Positions 8,485 through 17,220 are shown, counted from the stretch's first letter. The stretch: DNA of 39,546 nt from Acidobacteriaceae bacterium UBA1307 (GCA_002307235.1 DBTV01000049.1:1-39546), one strand, 5' to 3'. The notes: generated by a model from the sequence alone, not told the origin. Program-made: numbers and translations.

Positions 8485-8670
8485 GGTGAAAAGAGTCCTT
8501 TGGGGCTGGGCGCACCGGTTTCAAGAGCGATGTAAAGGCAAAGAAGGAACTTGAAGGATGCGGCTCTTGAACGCGCCTGGCTGAGATGTCCTCTCTCTAT
8601 TATGCCCGAAACCAGAGGCGATACCCCCTGCCGTTCCTTCCTATTTGGCGCATGCAAGGGCGTCATTTTT

Positions 8671-8694
8671 TTCGGGGAGAACTTCGGGGAGAAC
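8671..8694. repeat. Perfect tandem duplication of a 12-mer
   Basis: The 12-mer TTCGGGGAGAAC occurs twice in direct succession (8671-8682 and 8683-8694) in the gap between the Lrp-type gene and ychF. No function is evident. Confidence 0.6.
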
Positions 8695-8716
8695 ATTGCG
8701 CAGCGGTCGTGGAAAG

Positions 8717-9169
8717 TTATTCCTTGATCACATCGAGCACGATGTTGGAGTGGATCTTTTCGACGCCGTCGATCCGGTGCAGATCCTGCCAGATCAGCTT
8801 GCGATATTCCGCCAGATCGCGTGTGCGCACGCGCAGAATAAAATCGCAATCGCCCGCCACCATGTGGCAGGAGATCACCTGACGCTTGTTCTGGATCGCC
8901 TTCATGAAACGCGTGGCCACCTCGGAGGTGTGCTGGCGCAAGGTGATTTCAACGAAGGCTGCAATCTGGTAGCCGAGATAGGCCGGATCAATCTCCACCG
9001 TGTAGCGGCGAAGGACGCCCTGCTCGCGCAATCGCTGCACGCGGCGCAGGCACGGCGCGGGAGTCAGACCTACCCGCTCGGCCAGCGCGTTGTTGGGGAT
9101 CTCCGCCTGCTGCTGCAAGACGCGGAGAATGCGGCGGTCGATCTCGTCGATTTCCTTCTTCTTGTCCAT
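8717..9169 (-). CDS. Lrp/AsnC-family transcriptional regulator
   Basis: A 150-residue feast/famine regulator of standard length. The N-terminal winged helix-turn-helix is at about residues 8-60 (ALAERVGLTPAPCLRRVQRL). The C-terminal RAM (ligand-binding, oligomerisation) domain is at about 70-145, with the VISCHMVAGDCDFILRV core whose glycine and aspartate are conserved for amino-acid sensing. It probably controls its own gene and perhaps the divergent hisC. Upstream of the ATG there is no clear ribosome site; an AT-rich inverted repeat begins 8 nt before it. The ligand cannot be predicted. Confidence 0.92.
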   Translation of the reverse strand: MDKKKEIDEIDRRILRVLQQQAEIPNNALAERVGLTPAPCLRRVQRLREQGVLRRYTVEIDPAYLGYQIAAFVEITLRQHTSEVATRFMKAIQNKRQVISCHMVAGDCDFILRVRTRDLAEYRKLIWQDLHRIDGVEKIHSNIVLDVIKE

Positions 9170-9177
9170 GCGGCAAT

Positions 9178-9211
9178 TTTATCGCGTAAAAGATAAATAA
9201 AACGCAATAAA
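9178..9211 (-). promoter_or_regulatory. Inverted repeat, candidate Lrp/AsnC operator and promoter
   Basis: Arms 9178-9187 and 9202-9211 are complementary at 9 of 10 positions around a 14-nt AT-rich centre. The repeat lies in the gap between the divergent regulator and hisC, 8 nt before the regulator ATG. On the minus strand the same bases give TTGCGT, 18 bp, GATAAA, a possible weak promoter. Family members often bind AT-rich imperfect palindromes at their own promoters. Confidence 0.4.
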
Positions 9212-9330
9212 GTTGCTGTAAGTGGACGCTCTGCGTGGCCCTTGGCAATCGGAATCAATGCGCTTCTGGTTAAGGTGAAAGACGCTACGGATTTTATTCG
9301 TCAAGAATCAAGCAGACAGAAGAGGCCACC

Positions 9331-10440
9331 ATGTCCACGCAGACGCACGCTACAGCAATCAGCAAAGAGTACATTGCATCGCTCCCGCTCTACATTCCGG
9401 GCAAGGCGATTTCGGCGGTGGCGCGTGAGCTGGCGGTGCCGGAAGAAAGCATCCTCAAGTTGGCGTCGAATGAAAATCCCCTTGGCCTTTCTGAGGGTGT
9501 GCGTAAAGCGCTTGCCGCGCTGACGCAGAGCATGGACTCCTGCTATCCCGACCCTGCCGCGGTGGAGTTGAAGCAGCATCTGGGCACACACTACGGCGTC
9601 AGGAGCGATGCCATTCTGGTTGGCAGTGGCAGTGACGAGATTCTGACCATGGCCGCGCGCGCCTTTGCTGGCGCGGGTGATCGCGTGTTGCTTTCGCAGT
9701 ATGCCTTCGCTTCCTACTACCTTGCCGCTGCCTCCGTTGGTGCGACGCCGGTTGTTGTTCCCGCAGAGAATTATGGCCACGCACTCGACGCGATGCTCGA
9801 TGCCATCGACGCGCAAACGCGGTTGATCTATCTCGCCAATCCGAACAATCCGACGGGAACCTTCTGGAAGATCGAAGAGATTTGTCGCTTTCTGGATGGC
9901 GTACCGGAACAGGTTGCAGTGGTGCTCGATGAGGCCTATGCCGAGTATCTTCCCGACGCACTGCAGAGCTCTCCTGCGCGCCTGATCGAGCGCTATGGCA
10001 ATCTGGTTGTGACGCGCACCTTTTCAAAGATCTATGGATTGGCCTCGTTGCGCGTTGGTTATGCGATTGCGACTCCGGAGATGATCGCGTTGTTGAATCG
10101 CGTGCGTTCACCCTTCAATACAGGCATCTTCGCGCAGAAGGCTGCCGTGGCGGCATTGCAGGATCAGGCCTTTGTGCAGCAGAGTCGAGCCCTCAATGCA
10201 CAGGGCCGTGAGCAACTTTATGCGGGTTTTGCGCGGCTCGGGCTTGAGTTTCTTCCCTCGCAGGGAAACTTTGTTCTGGTCAAGGTCGGCAACGGCGCGG
10301 AGACCAGCCAGCGCCTGCTGCAACGCTCTATCATCGTGCGCCCAGTCGCCAACTACGGCCTGCCGGAGTGGCTGCGCATCTCCGTCGGCCTACCCGCGCA
10401 GAACGAGCGCTTGCTAGCCGAGATACAACAAGTCATCTAA
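9331..10440 (+). CDS. hisC: Histidinol-phosphate aminotransferase-type enzyme
   Basis: A 369-residue class I/II PLP-dependent aminotransferase of the HisC group. It has the SNENPLG substrate loop (46-52), the NPNNPTG motif (170-176), Asp200 and Tyr203 for the PLP ring, Lys233 in the TFSKIYGLASLR segment as Schiff-base lysine, and Arg241. HisC converts imidazole-acetol phosphate plus glutamate to histidinol phosphate; members of this group can also transaminate aromatic keto acids. No his gene is nearby, so a role for tyrosine or phenylalanine is possible. The ATG is preceded by a purine-rich AGAAGAGG. It is divergent from the Lrp-type regulator and converges on mnmE. Confidence 0.87.
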   Translation: MSTQTHATAISKEYIASLPLYIPGKAISAVARELAVPEESILKLASNENPLGLSEGVRKALAALTQSMDSCYPDPAAVELKQHLGTHYGVRSDAILVGSGSDEILTMAARAFAGAGDRVLLSQYAFASYYLAAASVGATPVVVPAENYGHALDAMLDAIDAQTRLIYLANPNNPTGTFWKIEEICRFLDGVPEQVAVVLDEAYAEYLPDALQSSPARLIERYGNLVVTRTFSKIYGLASLRVGYAIATPEMIALLNRVRSPFNTGIFAQKAAVAALQDQAFVQQSRALNAQGREQLYAGFARLGLEFLPSQGNFVLVKVGNGAETSQRLLQRSIIVRPVANYGLPEWLRISVGLPAQNERLLAEIQQVI

Positions 10441-10461
10441 CTCCGTGGGCTGACTTATCGT

Positions 10462-11832
10462 CTATTTTCCGATGCAGAAGGTGGAGAAGATCAGGTTGAG
10501 GACGTCGTCGGGGGTGGTTTGACCGGTGAGAGAGTCGAGGGCCCAGAGCGCGCGATAAAGGTCGAGAAGCAGCATTTCGTGCGGGATCGCGTTCGCATTC
10601 GCCTGGGTGGCGTCGGCTAGAGCCGCGAGCGCCGTTTCGAGTGCTTGATGCTGACGCAGATTGGTCACCATGCCGGGCTCGGCTGCTGCGCCGCCGGTGG
10701 CCAGCGCGATGATTTTTTCCTTCAGCGCGGAGATGCCCGTGCCGGTCAGCGCCGAGGTTTCGAGCACCTCGATTTTCTTTTCGTGCAAAACCGTGAGCAG
10801 TGGTGCTGCGTTGGCCAGGTCGCACTTGTTGGCGACAACGATGGCGGCACGATGCTGCACGGCTTCGAGCAGATTTGTTTCTTCATCATTGAGTGGCGCG
10901 GAGGCGTCGAGCACCAGCAGCACGAGCGCGGCGTCGGCGAAGGCCTCACGACTGCGCGCGATGCCGATCTGCTCGGCCTCTTCCCTGCCCTCGCGCAGGC
11001 CGGCCGTGTCGACCAACTCCAGCGGAATGCCATCGAGCGCGATGCGTTCGGTGACGAGGTCGCGCGTGGTTCCGGCGGTCGCGGTCACAATGGCGCGGTC
11101 GCGTTCGACGAGCCGGTTGAAGAGCGAGCTTTTGCCGGCATTCGGGCGGCCGACAATGGCCAGCGTCAGGCCGTCGTGCAGAATGCGGCCACGGGCAAAG
11201 CTGGCGGCCAGAGCGGCGAGCGGCGTGCGCACCGCATCGATGCGTCGCGCAATCTCATCGGCGGGTGTAACGTCAACGTCGTCTTCGGCAAAGTCGATGC
11301 CCGCTTCGAGCAGGGCGATCAACTCCAGCAGAGATTGTTTGGCGGGTGTGACGCGATGGCTGAGTGCACCGCTGAGCTGTCCGGCGGCCTGTCGCGCCTG
11401 CGCCAGTGTTTGCGCGTCGATCAGGTCGCGCACGGCTTCGGCCTGGGTCAAATCGAGTCGGCCGGAGACGAAGGCCCGCTGGGTGAATTCGCCCGGCGTG
11501 GCCAGTCGCGCGCCGAGTTCGGTGGCGCGGCGCACCAGCCACTCGAGCACCACGGGCGAGCCATGCGCGGCAATCTCGACCAGATCCTCGCCCGTGTAGG
11601 AGCGCGGCGCGGCGAAGTAGGTGGCCAGCGCCTCGTCCACCTTTTCACCCTGTTCGTCGACGACCGTGGCCAGCCGCACGCGGCCTGCAGCGAGGGGCGA
11701 GGTGAGGCGCACCAGTTGCACGGCGATTCCGGCGGCTTCGGGGCCGCTCAGGCGCACGATGCCGATGCCGCCGCGGCCGGGCGGGGTGGAGATGGCAACA
11801 ATGGTGTCGATGTTCAGCGCGGGGTCCGTCAT
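10462..11832 (-). CDS. mnmE: tRNA uridine-5-carboxymethylaminomethyl GTPase MnmE
   Basis: A 456-residue enzyme that, with MnmG, modifies U34 of tRNAs reading split codon boxes. The N-terminal formyl-tetrahydrofolate-binding domain opens DTIVAISTPPGRGGIGIVR and contains SYTGEDLVEI. A helical domain surrounds the G domain, which carries GRPNAGKSS (228-236), TTRD (255-258), DTAG (275-278) and NKCD (335-338). The C-terminus is CIGK, with the catalytic cysteine at residue 453. Nothing is missing. GGAG lies before the ATG. mnmG is not in the window. Confidence 0.97.
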   Translation of the reverse strand: MTDPALNIDTIVAISTPPGRGGIGIVRLSGPEAAGIAVQLVRLTSPLAAGRVRLATVVDEQGEKVDEALATYFAAPRSYTGEDLVEIAAHGSPVVLEWLVRRATELGARLATPGEFTQRAFVSGRLDLTQAEAVRDLIDAQTLAQARQAAGQLSGALSHRVTPAKQSLLELIALLEAGIDFAEDDVDVTPADEIARRIDAVRTPLAALAASFARGRILHDGLTLAIVGRPNAGKSSLFNRLVERDRAIVTATAGTTRDLVTERIALDGIPLELVDTAGLREGREEAEQIGIARSREAFADAALVLLVLDASAPLNDEETNLLEAVQHRAAIVVANKCDLANAAPLLTVLHEKKIEVLETSALTGTGISALKEKIIALATGGAAAEPGMVTNLRQHQALETALAALADATQANANAIPHEMLLLDLYRALWALDSLTGQTTPDDVLNLIFSTFCIGK

Positions 11833-11974
11833 ATCTGTCTCCAGTGTAGACGGCGCGCTGCGAGAGCATCTCTCCTGATGCTGTGTCGTGGCAAAGTCTT
11901 GCGAGGTTGCCGCTCCCTGAGCGGTCGCGCCAGTGAAACTGCATCAACTCGCTCTATACCTTCAGGGAGATGCT

Positions 11975-13435
11975 CTATATCCGGTCGATGGTGCCGAGGC
12001 CAGCCATGACCAGCATGCGTGGCTCGGTCATCTCCTCAATGGCCGAACGGATGCCTTCGCGGCCCATGCCGGAGTCTTTGACGCCGCCGTAGGGCATGGG
12101 GTCGAGTCGCCAACTGGGCATGTCGCCGGCGATCAGCGCGCCCACTTCAAGCTCGCGATAGGCGGTCAGAATGCGGTCGGCGGCGCGCGTCAGCAGGCCG
12201 GCCTGCAGGCCGTAGCGCGAACGGTTGACCTCGGCGAGCGCGTCTTCAAAGTCGTCATAAGGCTCGATCAGCAGCACCGGGCCAAAGACTTCTTCGTCGC
12301 GAATGCGCATGCCGGGGCGGGTGCCGGTCAAAATCGCCGGGGTAATCATCGCGCCTGTGCGTTCGCCGCCGGCCACCAGTTTGGCGCCGCCATCGATGGC
12401 CTCTTTGAGCCAGCTTTCGATGCGCACGGCCTCGGTTGGGCGCACGAGCGGGCCAGCATCGGTGAGTTCATCGGAGGGGTCGCCGAGGGTCAGTTTCGCC
12501 GCGTAGTCGACCACCTTCCACAGATAGGTCTGGAAGATGGAGCGCTCGACGAAGACCCGTTGCAGGCTGACGCAGCTTTGGCCGGAGTAGGCGAAGGCGG
12601 CCTGCACGGTGCGGATTGCCGCCTGCTCAAGATCGGGCCAGTCGCTGTGCACGATCAGCGCCGCGTTGCCGCCCAACTCCAACAGCACGCGCTTGCGCCC
12701 CGAGTGCAGCTTCAGCTCCCAGCCGACCTTGGCCGAGCCGGTAAAGTTGATGAGCTTGATGCGATCCTCTTTTTCGGCCAGCCAGGCCGTGTCTTCATTG
12801 CTCAGCGGCAGCACGGCCAGCGCCTCGGGCGGCCAGCCCGCCTTCAGAATCACCTCACCGAGCGCGAGCGCGGTAAAGGGCGTCTGTGGCGAGGGCTTCA
12901 GGATCACCGGACAGCCGGCGGCAATCGCCGGTGCCACCTTGTGCGCCACCAGAGTCAGCGGAAAGTTAAAGGGAGTAATGGCCAGCACCGGCCCCAGGGG
13001 AAAGCGCTGCACCAGGCCCCAGCGGCCTTCGTTGCCTTCGGTCAGGTCGAGCGGCAGGGTTTCGCCGCCGAGCCGCGCGGCCTCTTCGGCGGCGGTCTTG
13101 AAGGTGAGAATGGCGCGATCGACCTCGGTGCGGGCCAGCCGGAGTGGCTTGCCGGCCTCGGCGACGATCAGTTGCGCAAAGCGTTCCTTTTGTTCGATCA
13201 GCGCACCGGCTACGTCCTCAAGAATCTCGCGGCGCTTCCAGCGCGGCAGCGCGCGGGCGCGGCGCAGGCTGGCCACGGCGTGGTTGACGGCCTGCCGGGC
13301 ATCGGCGCGCGTGGCCAGCGTAACCCGGCCCACCAGACCCTGATCCCAGGGCGAGCGCACCTCCAGCATTTCGCCTTCTCTCCACTCTTTGCCGCAAAGC
13401 AGGAAACCTGTCTGCGCTCCTGGCCGCATCTTCAT
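11975..13435 (-). CDS. NAD(P)-dependent aldehyde dehydrogenase
   Basis: A 486-residue ALDH-superfamily enzyme oxidising an aldehyde to an acid. The substrate-binding Asn157 is in TPFNFP, the cofactor lysine 180 in LKPSPQTP, the nucleotide loop FTGSAKVG is at 231-238, the general base Glu253 in ELGGNA, and the nucleophile Cys288 in SGQSCVS. It most resembles the non-phosphorylating glyceraldehyde-3-phosphate/lactaldehyde-type branch, but substrate cannot be fixed. AAAGGAG precedes the first ATG by 10 nt. No metabolic partner lies next to it. mnmE follows on the same strand after 142 bp. Confidence 0.93.
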   Translation of the reverse strand: MKMRPGAQTGFLLCGKEWREGEMLEVRSPWDQGLVGRVTLATRADARQAVNHAVASLRRARALPRWKRREILEDVAGALIEQKERFAQLIVAEAGKPLRLARTEVDRAILTFKTAAEEAARLGGETLPLDLTEGNEGRWGLVQRFPLGPVLAITPFNFPLTLVAHKVAPAIAAGCPVILKPSPQTPFTALALGEVILKAGWPPEALAVLPLSNEDTAWLAEKEDRIKLINFTGSAKVGWELKLHSGRKRVLLELGGNAALIVHSDWPDLEQAAIRTVQAAFAYSGQSCVSLQRVFVERSIFQTYLWKVVDYAAKLTLGDPSDELTDAGPLVRPTEAVRIESWLKEAIDGGAKLVAGGERTGAMITPAILTGTRPGMRIRDEEVFGPVLLIEPYDDFEDALAEVNRSRYGLQAGLLTRAADRILTAYRELEVGALIAGDMPSWRLDPMPYGGVKDSGMGREGIRSAIEEMTEPRMLVMAGLGTIDRI

Positions 13436-13581
13436 GGACGCCGCGCTCCTTTTCGTAATCTCCTTTCATGGTACAGGCGCGGGCGCGGCGCGATCATGTG
13501 CATGAAACAGATGCACTGCAAAAACGCCCAGGATGAAAACTTTTCCTGAAAATCGTTCCCGAGGGTTACGGAGGGGGGCAC

Positions 13582-13611
13582 AAAAAACAGGACGAGCCGA
13601 AGCCCGTCCTG
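13582..13611 (-). terminator. Rho-independent terminator
   Basis: On the minus strand a 10-bp stem with one G-T wobble and a stable TTCG tetraloop (13611-13588) is followed by T6 (13587-13582). It ends the transcript of the repeat-protein gene 19 bp after its stop. Confidence 0.88.
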
Positions 13612-13629
13612 CTTAGGGAGAGACCGGCG

Positions 13630-14493
13630 CTACCGTCGGCCGAAGTAGCCCATCAACTCGTTGGCAATCTGCGTGTAGCCCTGCCGGAAGCCGTCGCGAT
13701 AGGCATCGGCCACCGGTGGCGGCATGTTCGGATGCCGGTACTCGTCGCGATTGTTCACATCGGGCCGACGCTGGTTGTCGTAGTCGCGAATCGCGCCCGC
13801 GGCTCCATCGCGGAAGCCCTGCACGTGCGCCGAGCCGAACTGGCCCATCTGCCAGCCGCTTGGCATGGCGTTCAGGGCGTGCATGGCGGCGTTGTAGCCG
13901 TGGCGGAAACCGTCACGATAGCTTTCGCCGGCCGGCGGCGGCACCGGAGGATTGCGGTATTCGTCGCGATTGTTCGGGTCGGGCCGGCGGCGGTTATCCA
14001 TGTCCTGCAGCGCGCCGTTCATGCCCTCCTGGAAGCCGCGATGGCGAATCTCGTGCATCGCCCGGTCATCGCGGTAGCCATAGCCAGGGTCCGGCGGCGG
14101 CGCGGGCATCGGTTGCGGTGGTGGCGGAGCCGGTTGCTGCATCTGACCCAGCCGGAAATCGATGACGCGCTGATAGCCGCGGGTAAATCCGTCGCGATAC
14201 ATCACCCGTTGCAAAAACGGCATGCTCGGCGGATGGCGGTATTCTTCGCGGGCGGTTGCGTTGGGACGAAGGTGGCGTGCAAGATCGTCCTGCGCGGCGG
14301 CGATGCCATCGCGGAAACCCATGCGCTGTTGCGCGTTCTGGATCTCCGGCGGTGGCTGGTCCCATCCGTTGCGGTTTTGCTCGTACCCGTATTGCGGTGC
14401 TTGCGCGATGCCGTTGGCGCTGACGAGGCCTGTGCCCGTCAGTGCGAGCAACAGCGCGCCTGTGGCTGTTGCCCTGCGGTAAAAAATCATCAT
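13630..14493 (-). CDS. Exported protein with three Arg-Asp-Gly-Phe repeats
   Basis: A 287-residue protein of unknown function. The N-terminus (MMIFYRR, hydrophobic stretch, then NGIAQA) is a likely Sec signal peptide of about 30 residues. The mature part holds three copies of a roughly 65-residue unit: a GFxDG-AA-Q-D helix, a RRPxxNxREEY/NRDEYR-PP linker, then YRDGFRxGY. The first copy is the most diverged and the last two share NNRDEYR. A Pro-rich spacer (about 122-137) separates copies 1 and 2. Repeated Tyr/Arg/Gly/Asp suggests a surface or binding module, but I recognise no family. AGGAGG precedes the double ATG. It lies 86 bp after the TPR gene and ends at a strong terminator, so the two may form one transcript. 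Confidence 0.75.
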   Translation of the reverse strand: MMIFYRRATATGALLLALTGTGLVSANGIAQAPQYGYEQNRNGWDQPPPEIQNAQQRMGFRDGIAAAQDDLARHLRPNATAREEYRHPPSMPFLQRVMYRDGFTRGYQRVIDFRLGQMQQPAPPPPQPMPAPPPDPGYGYRDDRAMHEIRHRGFQEGMNGALQDMDNRRRPDPNNRDEYRNPPVPPPAGESYRDGFRHGYNAAMHALNAMPSGWQMGQFGSAHVQGFRDGAAGAIRDYDNQRRPDVNNRDEYRHPNMPPPVADAYRDGFRQGYTQIANELMGYFGRR

Positions 14494-14542
14494 GAATCCT
14501 CCTGGCCCTGGAGAGCTATGGGCATACTACTGGAACAGGCCA

Positions 14543-14571
14543 GCGGCCGGAATAAGTTTCTCTCCGGCCGC
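14543..14571. repeat. Intergenic hairpin between the TPR and repeat-protein genes
   Basis: GCGGCCGGA (14543-14551) and TCCGGCCGC (14563-14571) form a perfect 9-bp stem around an 11-nt loop. No T-run follows, so it may be a processing or stability element within an operon. Confidence 0.5.
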
Positions 14572-14579
14572 AGGTCTCC

Positions 14580-15332
14580 CTAGCGTTTTACGATCTTCTC
14601 AAGCCGCGGATCCTTCCACAGGGCCGCAAACTCTTGATCGGTATAAACACGGCGAAGCTCGGGATAGTTGCTCTCTTTGGCGCGACGAAGATATTCAAGC
14701 GCTCCGTCCAGATTGCCGCGCTTGGCGTAGGCCTTGGCCAGCAGGTAGTCGATGCGGGCGCGCTGTTCGGGGGTGCGGATGCGCGCCTGAATGCCTTCAT
14801 TCGAGCCGCTAAGAATGTCGGCGTTCAGCTCCAGCGCGCGCGTGTACTCGGTCATCGCGTGATCGTATTCGTTCAGCGACAGCCAGGCTTCGGCAAGATT
14901 CAAATGCGCCGCCGCGCTCGATTCATCAAGGGCCAGCGCCTGCTTGAAGTGGTTGACGGCGAGCTTGTACTTCTTCTGCAGATAGGCCACGGCGCCGAGA
15001 TTGTTCTGGGCCACAAAATTCTTCGGATCGCGCTTGTAGGCCTGCTCAAAGGCCTTGCGCGCCGCCTTGAAATCCTGCTGCTTGAGCTTGACCGTGCCGA
15101 GCTTGTTATAGAGCACCGGGCTCTGCCGGTCCAGGCGCAGCGCCGCGTTGTAGTAGACCTCGGCCACGGAGTAATCCTTGCGTGCGCGGGCAAGGTCACC
15201 CTTTTCTTCGAGCGCTTGCATCTTCGACACCTTGTCGGGTGCATTCGCGCTCGGATCCGGTTCCGATGCCCGCCCCGGCAGCGCGGTGCAAAGCAGAAAC
15301 GATGCGGCCAATGCCCATGTGAGTGATTTCAT
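14580..15332 (-). CDS. Exported TPR-repeat protein
   Basis: A 250-residue protein. An N-terminal signal peptide (KSLTWALAASFLLCTALPGRA, cleaved near residue 22) is followed by about five tetratricopeptide repeats (about 40-220), with typical pairs such as AEVYYNAAL/VLYNKLG, AFEQAY/AQNNLGAVAYL and YTRALELNAD. TPR proteins are periplasmic or membrane-associated scaffolds; no specific partner is evident. Two ATGs lie six bases apart (15338 and 15332); I chose the second because GGGAGGT ends just before the first, leaving proper spacing only for the second. It is divergent from the malectin gene across a 292-bp gap. Confidence 0.83.
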   Translation of the reverse strand: MKSLTWALAASFLLCTALPGRASEPDPSANAPDKVSKMQALEEKGDLARARKDYSVAEVYYNAALRLDRQSPVLYNKLGTVKLKQQDFKAARKAFEQAYKRDPKNFVAQNNLGAVAYLQKKYKLAVNHFKQALALDESSAAAHLNLAEAWLSLNEYDHAMTEYTRALELNADILSGSNEGIQARIRTPEQRARIDYLLAKAYAKRGNLDGALEYLRRAKESNYPELRRVYTDQEFAALWKDPRLEKIVKR

Positions 15333-15624
15333 TTGCATACCTCCCGGGCGGAGTCGGGCCAGCACGGCCAGGGCTCTGTCCCGGTTTGCAGTAGAGCGCG
15401 AAAGAAACCCGCGCCACAACGCTAGAGCCGCTACCCGACGGTTTCCTGCCGGGGGCAGCCGGGAAACACCGCATGGAGCTTGCACGTTCCGTTACGGGTT
15501 TCTTTTAGGGAAGGCGGGGGTTACCTCCCCGTTACACTCCGGTGATCTCTCCGCTATTTCACCGTTCATCGTGGCCTGTTTGCCGTCAGACGCGCTACTA
15601 TGGCCTCGTTGCGGGGGCGCGGCC

Positions 15625-17121
15625 ATGACAACGAAACCTGCGGAAGAAGTTTTGGAGGCCTATCGCGCGGAACTGAAGGCGGTGCTGGCGTCGAAGTATT
15701 TTCTGCGCGCGCCCAAGCTTGCCCATCTGCTCTTTTATCTTTGCGAGCGGCTCTTTGTCGGCGAGGCCGACCAGATCAAGGAATACTCGATCGGCGTCGA
15801 GGTCTTTCATCGCGGCCCGGAGTTCGACCAGGAGTCGGACTCGATTGTGCGTGTCGAGGCCAATCGCTTGCGCCGCCAGTTGGCCGAGTTCTATGCCAAT
15901 GAGGGCGCGCGCCATCCGCTGCGCCTGACCATTCCTGTCGGCCAGTATGTGCCCGCCTTTGAGCCGCATGCGGTGGCCGCGCTGCCCGCAAAGCGCCCTC
16001 GCTTCTTTTTGCCCGGCCGTCCCCTCTGGTGGCTGGCGGGCGCGCTGGTGCTGATTTTCGCTGGGGTGGGGGCGAGCTTTCTGTTGCAGCACCGGCATCG
16101 CGCCGCGTCGGCGTTGCCGGCTCCGCTTGCGAGTTCGCCAGAGGCTGCGCCCATCGGTCCGCCGGCCGGCGATGAGGTGCGCATCCTGGCCGGCTCAAAT
16201 CGCAGTCAGGTGGACCATGCGGGCAAGCTCTGGCAGGCCGATACGTGGTTTACGGGCGGTACGGCGACCAAAAACGCAGCCACGCACATCGCGCGCACCC
16301 AGGACGCGGGCTTTTATCGCACCAGTCGCCAGGGGCAGTTTCGCTACCGGATTCCGCTCAAGCCGGGCCTCTACGAACTGCATCTATATTTTGCCGAGAC
16401 CGTTTATGGGCTGGATGCGGGCGGCGAAGGCAGCCGCATCTTTACCGTTCGCGCGGGTGGCAGGGCGCTGCTCGACCGCTTCGATCTGGTGGCCGACGCC
16501 GGAGCCAGCCGCACCGCTGACGTGAAGGTTTTTACCGACATTGCCCCCGCCGCCGACGGCTATCTGACGCTGGAGTTTGCCGGCGAGGCGGGCCAGCGGG
16601 CGACGCTTTCGGGCATCGAGATTCTGCCCGGGCTGCGCGGGCAGATGCGCCCCGTGCGCCTGCTTCCCCGTCCGACGCCCTATTACTCGAATGACAGCCA
16701 CTGGTGGAGCCCGGATAACTTCTTTGAGGGCGGGCAGATGGCCAGCTATGCCGCGCCGGTGGCGGGCGTCGGCGATCCGGAGCTGTATGAGAGTGAGCGC
16801 TGGGGCAATTTTTCGTACGCGATTCCGGTCGCGCCGGGCAAATACAGTCTTCTCCTGCACTTTGCGGCGCGCAGCGGGGCCTGGAACCAGGCCTTTGCCG
16901 CCGACGCCGAGCATCCCCCGGTGGCGCATCGGTTCAACGTCTTCTGCAACGGCAGTGAGCTGTTGAAGAATTTCGATCTGGCGCGCGAGGCGCGGCCGGA
17001 CCAGGCGCTGGTGCGCCGTTGCGCGCATCTCGAACCCAACGCGCAGGGCAAGCTCCTGCTGCAGTTTGTGCCAGTGGCGGGCTATGCGACGGTGACCGGC
17101 ATTGAGGTTCTGCCGGAGTAG
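15625..17121 (+). CDS. Membrane protein with regulator-like N-domain and two malectin domains
   Basis: A 498-residue protein. Residues about 8-113 match a domain seen at the N-terminus of many adenylate-cyclase/TPR-type proteins of Acidobacteria and Planctomycetes, with KEYSIGVEVFHRGPEFD, DSIVRVEANRLRRQL and the terminal IPVGQYVPAFE; it looks like a winged-helix DNA-binding fold. One transmembrane helix (about 133-154) follows, then an Ala/Pro linker and two malectin-like carbohydrate-binding domains (about 183-336 and 350-498), each with the FTGG or FEGG, FRYRIP or FSYAIP, and YxLxLxFAE or FAAR patterns. The layout matches a ToxR/CadC-style one-component sensor with an external sugar-binding part, though function is inferred. 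A long in-frame extension upstream is non-coding overlap with the TPR gene's leader. No ribosome site is clear. Confidence 0.8.
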   Translation: MTTKPAEEVLEAYRAELKAVLASKYFLRAPKLAHLLFYLCERLFVGEADQIKEYSIGVEVFHRGPEFDQESDSIVRVEANRLRRQLAEFYANEGARHPLRLTIPVGQYVPAFEPHAVAALPAKRPRFFLPGRPLWWLAGALVLIFAGVGASFLLQHRHRAASALPAPLASSPEAAPIGPPAGDEVRILAGSNRSQVDHAGKLWQADTWFTGGTATKNAATHIARTQDAGFYRTSRQGQFRYRIPLKPGLYELHLYFAETVYGLDAGGEGSRIFTVRAGGRALLDRFDLVADAGASRTADVKVFTDIAPAADGYLTLEFAGEAGQRATLSGIEILPGLRGQMRPVRLLPRPTPYYSNDSHWWSPDNFFEGGQMASYAAPVAGVGDPELYESERWGNFSYAIPVAPGKYSLLLHFAARSGAWNQAFAADAEHPPVAHRFNVFCNGSELLKNFDLAREARPDQALVRRCAHLEPNAQGKLLLQFVPVAGYATVTGIEVLPE

Positions 17122-17139
17122 AGAGGCTCTAGCGGAAAT

Positions 17140-17220
17140 GTCATCCTGTGCGAACGGGGCCCCGGGCGTTTTCTTCAGCCTGGGGGCGGTGAGCCGAAGG
17201 ATCTGCGGTTGTTCTTTCTC
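17140..17220 (+). repeat. Dispersed hairpin repeat, copy A
   Basis: An 80-nt element beginning GTCATCCTGTGCGAACGGGG and ending near GCGGTTGTTC. It is closely related to the copy on the opposite strand at 33881-33960. Central arms CCCCGGGC and GCCTGGGG form an 8-bp stem with one wobble. It lies in the gap between the malectin and glycosylase genes. Confidence 0.75.

Noticed and set aside
10645..13549. Long plus-strand frames opposite mnmE and the aldehyde dehydrogenase
   Set aside because: Both real genes carry complete motifs on the minus strand; the opposite frames are composition shadows.
13588..13611. Considered a terminator for the aldehyde dehydrogenase
   Set aside because: The T-run lies on the minus strand downstream of the repeat-protein gene and upstream of the dehydrogenase, so it ends the former.
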